In this document: positions 1 to 6,043 of the stretch, piece by piece | Position numbering within the stretch: the first letter of the stretch is position 1 | Layout: every line of letters begins with the position of its first letter | From: Eubacterium sp. | GTDB lineage: Bacteria > Bacillota > Clostridia > Lachnospirales > Lachnospiraceae | Direction of reading: 5' to 3' | Length of the DNA stretch: 27,221 nucleotides | Assembly (NCBI GenBank): GCA_003486385.1 | Contig: DNFT01000045.1 | Coordinates: 9,179 to 36,399, forward strand | Notes under the pieces: generated by a model | The model's database searches: none | Seen by the model: only the letters and a program-made list of their open reading frames with translations | Told to the model about the DNA's origin: nothing | Translations under genes and position numbers: made by a program

Positions 1-1
1 A

Positions 2-161
2 GGTTCCATCATAATTTCAACCATAGGTTCCATCATAATTTCAACCACCGGTTCCATCATAATTTGAACCGTAGGTTCCACAATAATTTGAACCACCGGT
101 TCCATCATAATTTGAACCGTAGGTTCCACCATAATTTGAACCGTAGGTTCAAATTATTAAT
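2..161. repeat. Tandem array of 24-bp hairpin-forming units
   Basis: Six consecutive 24-bp units begin at 2, 26, 50, 74, 98 and 122, and a degenerate seventh starts at 146. Each unit opens with GGTTC and most close with GAACC, so an intra-unit stem (11-nt loop) and an inter-unit stem GAACC-NNN-GGTTC (loops ACC or GTA) can both form. The first two units carry TCAACC in place of TGAACC. The array touches the window edge and may continue to the left. It lies downstream of yidD, where yidC is usually found, so it is probably transcribed. One plus-strand frame is open through the array (octapeptide like FHHNLNRR) and ends in TAG at 172, but there is no start or independent coding support. Function unknown. 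Confidence 0.9.
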
Positions 162-182
162 AGTTGGACCATAGGTCCAACT
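162..182. repeat. Perfect inverted repeat just downstream of yidD
   Basis: Arms AGTTGGACC and GGTCCAACT (9 bp, perfect) flank the trinucleotide ATA, four bases after the yidD stop codon. It could end the leftward rpmH-rnpA-yidD transcript, but on that strand only a mixed A/T stretch follows, not a clean U tract, so an intrinsic terminator is weakly supported. Its 3-nt loop architecture matches the hairpins of the adjacent 24-bp array, and it may be a diverged member of it. Confidence 0.7.
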
Positions 183-186
183 AATG

Positions 187-399
187 TTATGGTACAGGGT
201 CATACCCTCCCTTTGCAAAAGGGTTACACCGAAGTATTCTCTTTGTTGTCAGATAGCTCCCCTTAAGGGCGCCATATTTCTCAATAGCCTCGATGGCATA
301 CTGAGAACAGGTTGGAGTGTATATACAGGTTGGATATTTTTTCATTGGCGATAAAAACCTTCTGTAAAATCTTACCATCGCTATCAACAGCTTTTTCAT
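187..399 (-). CDS. yidD: YidD membrane protein insertion efficiency factor
   Basis: This 70-residue protein has the family length and layout: a short basic and hydrophobic N-terminus (MKKLLIAMVRFYRRFLSP) that is thought to lie along the inner membrane, then the conserved cysteine-containing motif CIYTPTCSQYAIEAIEKYG and a C-terminal CNPF-GGYDPVP segment. YidD helps YidC/SecYEG insert membrane proteins. The gene starts seven bases after the rnpA stop and its Shine-Dalgarno (GAGGTGA) lies across the end of rnpA, so translation is probably coupled. It belongs to the conserved rpmH-rnpA-yidD(-yidC) operon. No yidC follows within the window; instead the 24-bp array starts directly after it. Identification is by family motif and neighbourhood. 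Confidence 0.95.
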   Translation of the reverse strand: MKKLLIAMVRFYRRFLSPMKKYPTCIYTPTCSQYAIEAIEKYGALKGSYLTTKRILRCNPFAKGGYDPVP

Positions 400-405
400 T
401 TACAA

Positions 406-747
406 TCATTCACCTCGATAAATTCCATGCAGCTTACATATATGAATAAGTGCACTCTGCGTATCTGCAAAGCCCTTGCCCTTATGTGCTGCTCTTGAAA
501 TAATCACAATGTCATAACCTGTCCGTATACTATTGTAATTGAGTCTGCACGCTTCTCTTATAAGCCTCGTGAGACGATGCCGGACAATACTATTCCCGAC
601 CTTCTTACTCACAGATATACCTATTCTGGTAATATCCGTTCCATTCTCCAAAACATACATGACCAGATATTTATTGGCATAAGACTTACCACTCTTATAT
701 ACCTTTTGAAAATCGATGTTTTTTTTCAAAGTCTCATAACTGCTCAT
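406..747 (-). CDS. rnpA: Ribonuclease P protein component
   Basis: This 113-residue basic protein binds the RNase P RNA and helps it cut 5' leaders from pre-tRNAs. The family signature is visible as KKVGNSIVRHRLTRLIREACR at about residues 48-68, a variant of the K-x-GN-x-V-x-RNR motif; the early F-x-KVYKSGKSYANKYLVMY strand is also typical. An AGGAGGA Shine-Dalgarno sits about ten bases upstream of the ATG. Upstream, between rpmH and rnpA, is a terminator-like hairpin, so rnpA expression probably depends on read-through. Downstream it is coupled to yidD. Length and operon position are as expected. Confidence 0.96.
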   Translation of the reverse strand: MSSYETLKKNIDFQKVYKSGKSYANKYLVMYVLENGTDITRIGISVSKKVGNSIVRHRLTRLIREACRLNYNSIRTGYDIVIISRAAHKGKGFADTQSALIHICKLHGIYRGE

Positions 748-778
748 GCTTCTAACTTCCTCCTATGATTTTTCATAG

Positions 779-805
779 AAAAAAAGGCCACACACCTGCG
801 GCCTA
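779..805 (-). terminator. Terminator/attenuator between rpmH and rnpA
   Basis: Read on the minus strand, an imperfect hairpin with outer stem AGGCC/GGCCT and inner CA/TG pair around a GGTG loop is followed at once by seven T residues (A run at 779-785 on the plus strand). This is the form of an intrinsic terminator. It abuts the rpmH stop and precedes rnpA, so it probably makes abundant rpmH mRNA and lets a fraction of polymerases reach rnpA and yidD. Confidence 0.75.
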
Positions 806-937
806 TACTGTTAAGCTCTTTCTTCCCTTAGCTCTTCTTGCAGATAAAACCTTTCTGCCGTTTGCTGTGCTCATTCTTGCTCTGAAACCGTGAACCTTGT
901 TTCTCTGTCTCTTCTTTGGATGGAATGTCTGCTTCAT
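803..937 (-). CDS. rpmH: 50S ribosomal protein L34
   Basis: Translating the minus strand from the ATG at 937 gives a 44-residue, Arg/Lys-rich protein starting MKQTFHPKKRQRNKVHGF and ending in GRKSLTV. This is the hallmark sequence and exact usual length of bacterial L34, a small structural protein of the large ribosomal subunit. A strong Shine-Dalgarno, AAGGAGGTG, lies ten bases upstream. The gene is transcribed leftward, away from the origin, from the promoter at 1017-1045. Being closest to the origin it gains from high gene dosage. Confidence 0.97.
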   Translation of the reverse strand: MKQTFHPKKRQRNKVHGFRARMSTANGRKVLSARRAKGRKSLTV

Positions 938-1016
938 ATTCTCGTACACCTCCTTTTTGATAATGATATGGCATAATCAGGTAAGCATATCATACTATAA
1001 TTAAAACATCGTTTTC

Positions 1017-1045
1017 ATTTTATTCATTTTCACAAATAAAGTCAA
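1017..1045 (-). promoter_or_regulatory. Sigma-A-type promoter for rpmH-rnpA-yidD
   Basis: On the minus strand TTGACT (plus 1040-1045) is followed after exactly 17 bases by TAAAAT (plus 1017-1022). Both hexamers differ from consensus at one position. It faces rpmH, about 80 bases away, and lies at the left border of the DnaA-box region. Confidence 0.75.
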
Positions 1046-1106
1046 GCTTTTTTTCATTACAGCACCCATTATTTTGTGTTTAATCAGGTTATTATTGACA
1101 ACCGGT

Positions 1107-1260
1107 TTATCCACAAAAAGTTATCCCTAAAGTTATCCCCAAATTGTGGATAAGTTGTGGATAAGTCTGTTGATTAATGTTATTAACCTGTTAATTTTAT
1201 CCACGAAGTCCCTATTTCAGGGTATGGATAATGTTAATTAAGATATTCACAATATTCACA
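1107..1260. other. oriC: oriC first half: DnaA-box cluster upstream of dnaA
   Basis: DnaA boxes (TTATCCACA) are dense here. Perfect matches lie at 1107-1115 (plus), 1145-1153 and 1156-1164 (both minus). One-mismatch boxes lie at 1133-1141 (TTATCCCCA), 1197-1205 (TTATCCACG) and 1223-1231 (minus strand); 1121-1129 (TTATCCCTA) has two. Two adjacent copies of ATATTCACA at 1243-1251 and 1252-1260 differ from consensus at two positions and could be weak boxes. AT-rich DNA with runs of TATA follows to about 1365. The rpmH-oriC-dnaA position is the classical Firmicute origin locus. Bound DnaA here would probably also repress the dnaA promoter at 1402-1430. Confidence 0.9.
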
Positions 1261-1401
1261 AAAAGAATTTTTACTATTTCATAATTTTTCTGAAAGATAT
1301 ATTATATGCAACCTTTATAAAAATATTATGTAAACCAATTGTTTATATATATCTTTAAAACAGCTCTCCGCTTATTTTCTCTCCCAAACTGAGATAATCC
1401 A

Positions 1402-1430
1402 TTGAAAATCCGCTCATTTTAAGTTATAAT
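1402..1430 (+). promoter_or_regulatory. Sigma-A promoter of dnaA
   Basis: TTGAAA at 1402-1407, a 17-base spacer and a perfect TATAAT at 1425-1430. The predicted transcription start near 1437 leaves a leader of about 27 bases to the dnaA start at 1464, with a GGGGGAA ribosome site at 1451-1457. The cluster of DnaA boxes upstream suggests autoregulation. Confidence 0.85.
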
Positions 1431-1463
1431 AGATTAGAATGACACAAAATGGGGGAATTATCG

Positions 1464-2864
1464 ATGATTATTGAAATTAAAGAAAAATGGCCTGATATTT
1501 TAGAGACAATAAAGAATGAACATGAAATCAGTGATGTATCTTTTAAGACCTGGCTTCAACCTCTTATTCCTTATGATACACATGACAACGTGTTATTTCT
1601 GCTTCTTCCTGATGAGAGAATGGGTCAGAACTATATTAACTATATAGATAAGAAATACACCGTTCCTCTGAAGGTTGCCGTAGCTGAATGTACCGGACTA
1701 GAGCTCGATATACAATTTATTTTTCCAAGCCAGACCTCCGATATCGACAGGCTTGTAAACTCATCCTCCAACGTGACTAATGCCAAACCTATTGTTTCTG
1801 TCTCTGCCCCTTCCGATGAGACCTTTGAAAAGGCCGGACTCAACAGAAAATATACTTTTGATACTTATGTCGTTGGTGATAATAACAGCTTCGCCCATGC
1901 TGCGGCTGTTGCTGTTGCCGAATCACCTGCCGAGATTTACAATCCTCTTTTTATTTACGGAGGTGTTGGTCTTGGAAAAACGCATATCATGCAGTCTATA
2001 GGTAACTACATCCTGACCAAGGATCCTAACAAGAAGGTCATGTATGTTACCTCAGAGGCATTTACCAATGAACTGGTCGAATCCATCAAGAATGACCGTA
2101 CCAATACCAATCAGAAATTCCGCGATAAATATCGTAAGGTTGACGTGCTGCTTATCGATGATATTCAGTTTATCGCAGGTAAGGAAAGTACTCAGGAGGA
2201 GTTCTTCCATACTTTTAACGCCCTGCGTGAATCCAAGAAGCAGATTGTTATATCATCTGATCGTCCGCCTAAGGACATTGCCACATTAGAGGACAGGCTT
2301 CGTTCGAGATTTGAATGGGGTCTCACGGTTGACATTGCTCCGCCTTCCTATGAGACGAGAATGGCTATTCTCCGAAAGAAGGCCGAATTTGAAAACCTGA
2401 ATGTTCCCAATGAGATATTAGAGTACATTGCCAACAATATTAAATCCAACATCCGTGAGCTTGAAGGCTCTCTCACCAAGCTCACCGCCTACGCTAAGTT
2501 TACACATAACGATCTGAGCATTGCCCTTGCTGAGGAAGCGCTCCGCGACATTATCTTCCCTAACGAGACAAGGGATGTAACACCGGATCTCATCATCAAG
2601 ACTGTGTCGGACCATTTCAATATTACGCCTGCCGATATCACATCCCATAAGCGCAATAAAGAGATTGTTTACCCTCGCCAGATTGCTATGTATCTTTGCC
2701 GCGCAATGACTGATGTACCGCTTGCAACTATCGGCAAGCTTATAGGCAACCGTGACCACACCACCGTTATTCATGGTGCGGACAAGATATCCGATGCTAT
2801 CAAAAATAACGAACAGACTAAGGAGCTTATTGATATTCTTATAAAGAAGATTAACCCATCATAG
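1464..2864 (+). CDS. dnaA: Chromosomal replication initiator DnaA
   Basis: The 466-residue protein binds the 9-mer boxes on both sides of its own gene, oligomerises with ATP and opens the origin. Domain I (about 1-85, IKEKWPDILETI..VSFKTWLQPL) and a linker precede the AAA+ core, which has Walker A GGVGLGKTH near 166-174 and Walker B VLLIDDIQF near 228-236. The C-terminal DNA-binding domain carries DHTTVIHGADKI near 431-442. I take ATG 1464 as the start rather than the in-frame ATG at 1449: GGGGGAA lies at the right distance before 1464, whereas 1449 has no ribosome site and would be only about 12 bases from the predicted transcript start. The resulting N-terminus (MIIEIKEKWPDIL) also fits Lachnospiraceae DnaA proteins. 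Confidence 0.97.
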   Translation: MIIEIKEKWPDILETIKNEHEISDVSFKTWLQPLIPYDTHDNVLFLLLPDERMGQNYINYIDKKYTVPLKVAVAECTGLELDIQFIFPSQTSDIDRLVNSSSNVTNAKPIVSVSAPSDETFEKAGLNRKYTFDTYVVGDNNSFAHAAAVAVAESPAEIYNPLFIYGGVGLGKTHIMQSIGNYILTKDPNKKVMYVTSEAFTNELVESIKNDRTNTNQKFRDKYRKVDVLLIDDIQFIAGKESTQEEFFHTFNALRESKKQIVISSDRPPKDIATLEDRLRSRFEWGLTVDIAPPSYETRMAILRKKAEFENLNVPNEILEYIANNIKSNIRELEGSLTKLTAYAKFTHNDLSIALAEEALRDIIFPNETRDVTPDLIIKTVSDHFNITPADITSHKRNKEIVYPRQIAMYLCRAMTDVPLATIGKLIGNRDHTTVIHGADKISDAIKNNEQTKELIDILIKKINPS

Positions 2865-2875
2865 AATTCAATAAG

Positions 2876-2905
2876 TTATCACCATTATTTTATACACATT
2901 ATAAT
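2876..2905 (+). promoter_or_regulatory. Possible dnaN promoter
   Basis: A perfect TATAAT at 2900-2905 lies 18 bases after TTATCA (2876-2881, four of six -35 matches). It sits just before the second DnaA-box cluster, so bound DnaA could affect it, and the transcript would have a leader of about 300 bases to dnaN. dnaN may equally be read from the dnaA promoter, as no clear terminator follows dnaA. Confidence 0.4.
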
Positions 2906-3038
2906 AAGGAAGAAACTAGTTATTCTTTGTGGATAAACAACTGAATAATCCTGTGGATAACTGTTGATAAATGTTATTTTTCTGTGTATAAACTATTTTT
3001 CTATCCACATGGATTTTTAGGTTTTATTTTTGTCCACA
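2890..3038. other. oriC: oriC second half: DnaA-box cluster between dnaA and dnaN
   Basis: Perfect inverse DnaA boxes TGTGGATAA lie at 2928-2936 and 2952-2960. One-mismatch boxes are TGTTGATAA at 2962-2970, TGTGTATAA at 2983-2991, CTATCCACA at 3001-3009, TTGTCCACA at 3030-3038 and TTATACACA at 2890-2898. With the cluster in front of dnaA this makes a bipartite origin like that of Bacillus subtilis. The unwinding element follows at 3119-3180. Confidence 0.88.
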
Positions 3039-3118
3039 TTGCCTTAACAGCTTGTCCTTTGATTATTAACACACTTATTCTTTTTCTGAAACCCTTATTT
3101 TTAGCGGCTTCAGAGGGG

Positions 3119-3180
3119 TTATCAACATATTCACACCCCCTACTACGACTACTGCTGAATATTTTTATTTATTTATTAAC
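3119..3180 (+). other. Origin unwinding element: boxes, C tract, DnaA-trios, AT-rich DNA
   Basis: In order: TTATCAACA (3119-3127, one mismatch to the DnaA box), an overlapping weak box ATATTCACA (3127-3135), a five-C tract (3136-3140), six triplets CTA-CTA-CGA-CTA-CTG-CTG (3140-3157), and an almost pure A/T stretch to 3180. The order box, GC patch, DnaA-trio, AT-rich matches the basal unwinding system described for B. subtilis, where DnaA-trios (3'-GAT type on the bound strand) load a DnaA filament onto one strand. Triplets 1, 2 and 4 are exact; the others deviate at one base. Confidence 0.8.
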
Positions 3181-3220
3181 AGCACTCCACTGTGCATTTC
3201 TTTTGAAGGGAGAATTAACA

Positions 3221-4330
3221 ATGAAAATCATATGCAATAAATCTGACCTATTATCCGGTATTACCATAGTCCAGAAGGCTGTTCCCGCTAAGACTACAAT
3301 GACAATTCTTCAATGCATACTAATCGATGCAACCGCCGGTGAAATTAAACTTACAGGTAACGATATGGAGCTTGGCATTGAAACAGTTATCAAAGGTGAA
3401 ATCGAACATCGTGGTATCATTGCCATAGATGCTAAGATATTTTCTGATATTATAAGAAAGCTTCCTGACAATGAAGTTACCATTGAAACAGATGAGAATT
3501 ATGTTGCCCGGATTACCTGTGAAAAGGCTAACTTTACAATTGCCGGTAAATCCGGAGAAGATTTTTCCTGCCTGCCTTATGTAGATAAGGATAGATATAT
3601 TGAACTTTCCAAGTTCTCTCTTAAGGAATTGATAAGACAGACGATTTTTTCAATAGCCGATTCTGAGAGTACCAACAGAATTATGACCGGTGAGCTTTTT
3701 GAAGTTAAAGATAACAATCTTCGGGTTGTTACACTTGATGGCCACAGAATTTCAATAAGAACTATTGAGCTTAAGGAATCCTATGAACCTATTAAAGTAA
3801 TTGTTCCGGGAAAGACACTCAATGAAATCAGTAAGATTCTCTCCGCTGAGACTGATGAGAATGTTAGTATTTTCTTCACCGACAATCATATTTTATTTGA
3901 ATTTGATGAGACTAAGGTTGTTTCAAGACTTATCGATGGAGAATTTTTCAAGATTGACCAGATGCTCTCAAAGGATTATGAGACTAAGGTTGTCATTAAC
4001 AAAAAGGAATTTTTGGATTGTATTGACCGTTCAATGCTTCTTGTTAAGGAGGGAGATAAGAAGCCTATTATTGTAAATATTACGGACGGCAATCTTGAGA
4101 TAAAGATTAACTCACCTATCGGTTCCATGAACGAGGATATTGATATTACCAAGGAAGGCAAAGACATAATGATTGGCTTTAACGGCAGATTCCTTATGGA
4201 TGCGCTTAAGGTTATAGATGATGAACAGATTTCTATATATCTCATGAATTCAAAGGCGCCTTGCTTTATCCGTGATGACAGGAATGAATATGTATATCTG
4301 ATTCTTCCTGTAAATTTTAACAACTATTAG
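3221..4330 (+). CDS. dnaN: DNA polymerase III beta subunit (sliding clamp)
   Basis: This 369-residue protein forms the ring that holds the polymerase on DNA; its length and three-domain build fit DnaN. Recognisable segments are the N-terminal MKIICNKSDLLSGITIVQKAVP, the ..TILQCILIDA.. strand, TVIKGEI..GIIAIDAKIFSDIIRKLP, and the C-terminal end MNSKAPCFIRDDRNEYVYLILPVN, which matches the DnaN family end that forms the partner-binding pocket. The open frame runs upstream to 2984, but that part overlaps DnaA boxes and the trio element. ATG 3221 has GAAGGGAG upstream and gives the family N-terminus. Neighbours dnaA and recF support the call. Confidence 0.96.
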   Translation: MKIICNKSDLLSGITIVQKAVPAKTTMTILQCILIDATAGEIKLTGNDMELGIETVIKGEIEHRGIIAIDAKIFSDIIRKLPDNEVTIETDENYVARITCEKANFTIAGKSGEDFSCLPYVDKDRYIELSKFSLKELIRQTIFSIADSESTNRIMTGELFEVKDNNLRVVTLDGHRISIRTIELKESYEPIKVIVPGKTLNEISKILSAETDENVSIFFTDNHILFEFDETKVVSRLIDGEFFKIDQMLSKDYETKVVINKKEFLDCIDRSMLLVKEGDKKPIIVNITDGNLEIKINSPIGSMNEDIDITKEGKDIMIGFNGRFLMDALKVIDDEQISIYLMNSKAPCFIRDDRNEYVYLILPVNFNNY

Positions 4331-4376
4331 AATAGATAATAATATAGTTGAGCTGTAATCTCGTGCATACAAGAAT

Positions 4377-4411
4377 TTTATGCATAATTATACTGTATAA
4401 TTATGCATAAA
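4377..4411. repeat. 35-bp perfect palindrome downstream of dnaN
   Basis: Seventeen bases on each side of the central T at 4394 are exactly complementary; the arms include TATGCATAATTATAC. It begins 47 bases after the dnaN stop. A 12-bp palindrome TATGTGCACATA lies further on at 4453-4464 and an AT-only one (TATATTTAAATATA) near 4480. No T tract follows the large hairpin, so it is not a standard terminator. It could be a protein-binding or mRNA-end structure between dnaN and the S4 gene. Confidence 0.85.
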
Positions 4412-4561
4412 GAATAAATATAAGCTAATAATGCATATTTATTCATAAAAATTATGTGCACATAGCTTCAGCAAAATATTATATTTAAATATATATTAAG
4501 ATAATTTTTAAATGTATCCGATAGAAAAGAATTATGTATGAAGGTGTAAGAAAGGGAAAAT

Positions 4562-4771
4562 ATGGAAATAATTAAATTGCGCGATGAATTTATAAAGCTT
4601 GGACAGGCATTAAAAGCAGCCGGTCTTGTTGAATCGGGAGTTGACGCTAAGCTTGTTATACTTGACGGACAGGTAAAGGTAAATGGTGCTGTGGAGCTTC
4701 AGAGGGGCAAGAAGCTTCATGCAGGTGATGTTGTTGAGTATGATGGAGAAACTATCAGAATTGAGGAGTAA
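4562..4771 (+). CDS. yaaA: S4-domain RNA-binding protein, YaaA/RlbA type
   Basis: A 69-residue protein consisting of a single S4 RNA-binding fold: FIKLGQALKAAGLVESGVDAKLVI-DGQVKVNGAVELQRGKKLHAGDVVEYDGETIRIEE. The G-x-A/D-AK..I..G-V-VNG..E.R..K...GD.V pattern is typical of the small protein encoded between dnaN and recF in Firmicutes (YaaA; RlbA in later naming, linked to ribosome assembly). An AAAGGG ribosome site precedes the ATG. It lies 231 bases after dnaN, a spacer full of palindromes, and 78 bases before recF. Confidence 0.9.
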   Translation: MEIIKLRDEFIKLGQALKAAGLVESGVDAKLVILDGQVKVNGAVELQRGKKLHAGDVVEYDGETIRIEE

Positions 4772-4810
4772 ATTTGAAGGTGAAGCTTTCAAACTATTTA
4801 TTGGCGGCAG

Positions 4811-4842
4811 TACTGCAGGCAATGCCTGCAGTATGCAGGGGG
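4811..4842 (+). promoter_or_regulatory. Two competing hairpins over the recF ribosome site
   Basis: A perfect 23-bp palindrome (arms TACTGCAGGCA/TGCCTGCAGTA, single A loop, 4811-4833) lies just before the recF Shine-Dalgarno AGGGGG (4837-4842). Its right arm contains CCTGCA (4825-4830), which can instead pair with TGCAGG (4834-4839) across a GTA loop and cover the start of the Shine-Dalgarno. The two pairings exclude each other. A regulatory switch is inferred; a terminator is unlikely because no T tract follows. Confidence 0.6.
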
Positions 4843-4849
4843 TATAGAC

Positions 4850-5935
4850 ATGGTTATCGAAGCTCTTGATCTGCAAAATTACAGAAATTATGAGCTCCTT
4901 GGCATGAAGTTTTCGCCGCAAACCAATATTCTTTATGGTGACAACGCGCAGGGAAAGACGAATATACTTGAAGCAATATATGTTGCCGGTACTACCAAGT
5001 CACACAGAGCCGGCAAGGACAGGGAGATGATTGCTTTCTACAGCGATGAAGCACATATTAAGATGCTTGTGAGAAAGCACAATATTCCTCACAGAATAGA
5101 TATGCATCTTAAAAAGGCAAAAGCTAAGGGTGTGGCGATAGACGGAATACCGATAAAAAGGGCAGTGGATCTGCTTGGAATAATCAATATAGTGTTCTTT
5201 TCCCCCGAGGATCTCAACATAATTAAGAGCGGACCTGCTGAGCGCAGACGATTTATGGATATGGAGCTGTGCCAGTTGGACAAGATATATGTTCATAATC
5301 TGGTCAATTATAACAAGGTTCTTCTTCAGCGCAATAAGCTTTTGAAGGATATAGCCTTTAATCCGTCACTTGCGGATACACTGGATGTGTGGGATGAACA
5401 GCTTGTAGGCTATGGGCTTGAGCTTATAAAGATAAGACAGAGGTTTGTAGAAAACCTGAATGGTATTATATATGATATACACAACAGGCTTTCCGGAAAC
5501 AAGGAGCAGTTAAAGCTTGTATATGAGCCGGATGTGACTGAGGCTGATTTTAAGACTAAGCTGGCTTCCTCGCGCGATAGAGATATCAGGCAGAAGACCA
5601 CAGGCTATGGACCACATCGTGATGATATGAATTTTCTTTTGGGAGACATGGATGTAAGGAAGTATGGCTCGCAGGGGCAGCAGAGAACCTGTGCGCTGTC
5701 CCTTAAGCTGTCGGAGATAGAGCTTGTAAAGAGTATTACAGGAGATACCCCGGTATTACTGCTTGATGATGTATTTTCGGAGCTTGATGCAAACAGACAG
5801 AATTATCTTTTAGACAGTATAAGTGACGTACAGACCATCGTCACATGTACGGGACTTGATGAATTTATAAATAACCGTTTTCACCTGGACAAGGTATTCT
5901 ATGTGACTAACGGACATGTTATAGAGAAAAACTGA
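4850..5935 (+). CDS. recF: DNA replication and repair protein RecF
   Basis: This 361-residue SMC-like ATPase loads RecA at single-strand gaps together with RecO and RecR. It has Walker A YGDNAQGKTNILEAIY near 30-45, the signature YGSQGQQRTCALSLKLSE near 271-288, and Walker B LLLDDVFSELD near 303-313. Length is normal for RecF. ATG 4850 follows AGGGGG at seven bases, and the N-terminus MVIEALDLQNYRNY is typical. The upstream palindrome may control its translation. The remB/DUF370 gene that some Firmicutes carry after recF is not seen; 108 bases lead straight to gyrB. Confidence 0.97.
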   Translation: MVIEALDLQNYRNYELLGMKFSPQTNILYGDNAQGKTNILEAIYVAGTTKSHRAGKDREMIAFYSDEAHIKMLVRKHNIPHRIDMHLKKAKAKGVAIDGIPIKRAVDLLGIINIVFFSPEDLNIIKSGPAERRRFMDMELCQLDKIYVHNLVNYNKVLLQRNKLLKDIAFNPSLADTLDVWDEQLVGYGLELIKIRQRFVENLNGIIYDIHNRLSGNKEQLKLVYEPDVTEADFKTKLASSRDRDIRQKTTGYGPHRDDMNFLLGDMDVRKYGSQGQQRTCALSLKLSEIELVKSITGDTPVLLLDDVFSELDANRQNYLLDSISDVQTIVTCTGLDEFINNRFHLDKVFYVTNGHVIEKN

Positions 5936-5987
5936 GTTTGCTGTGCAATAGGTGTGCAGTGACGAATTGATGTATATGGAGGCGCTG

Positions 5988-6016
5988 TTGCCGTATATAT
6001 CAGAATTTCATAATAT
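5988..6016 (+). promoter_or_regulatory. Possible gyrBA promoter
   Basis: TTGCCG (5988-5993), a 17-base spacer and TAATAT (6011-6016) lie in the recF-gyrB gap, each hexamer with four of six consensus bases. The predicted start would leave a leader of about 20 bases before gyrB with GAGGAAA as ribosome site. Weak; gyrBA may also be read through from recF. Confidence 0.35.
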
Positions 6017-6043
6017 TTTAGTTAGCGCAGAAATGAGGAAAGC

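Noticed and set aside
2..161. CRISPR array
   Set aside because: The 24-bp units are directly adjacent with almost no unique sequence between them; there are no spacers and no cas genes.
1046..1448. parS (ParB) site near the origin
   Set aside because: No match to TGTTTCACGTGAAACA was seen in the origin region.
1449..1463. Earlier DnaA start
   Set aside because: ATG 1449 has no ribosome site; GGGGGAA is placed for ATG 1464.
2984..3220. N-terminal extension of DnaN from the upstream in-frame ATG
   Set aside because: It overlaps DnaA boxes and the trio element, has no ribosome site, and the family N-terminus begins at 3221 after GAAGGGAG.
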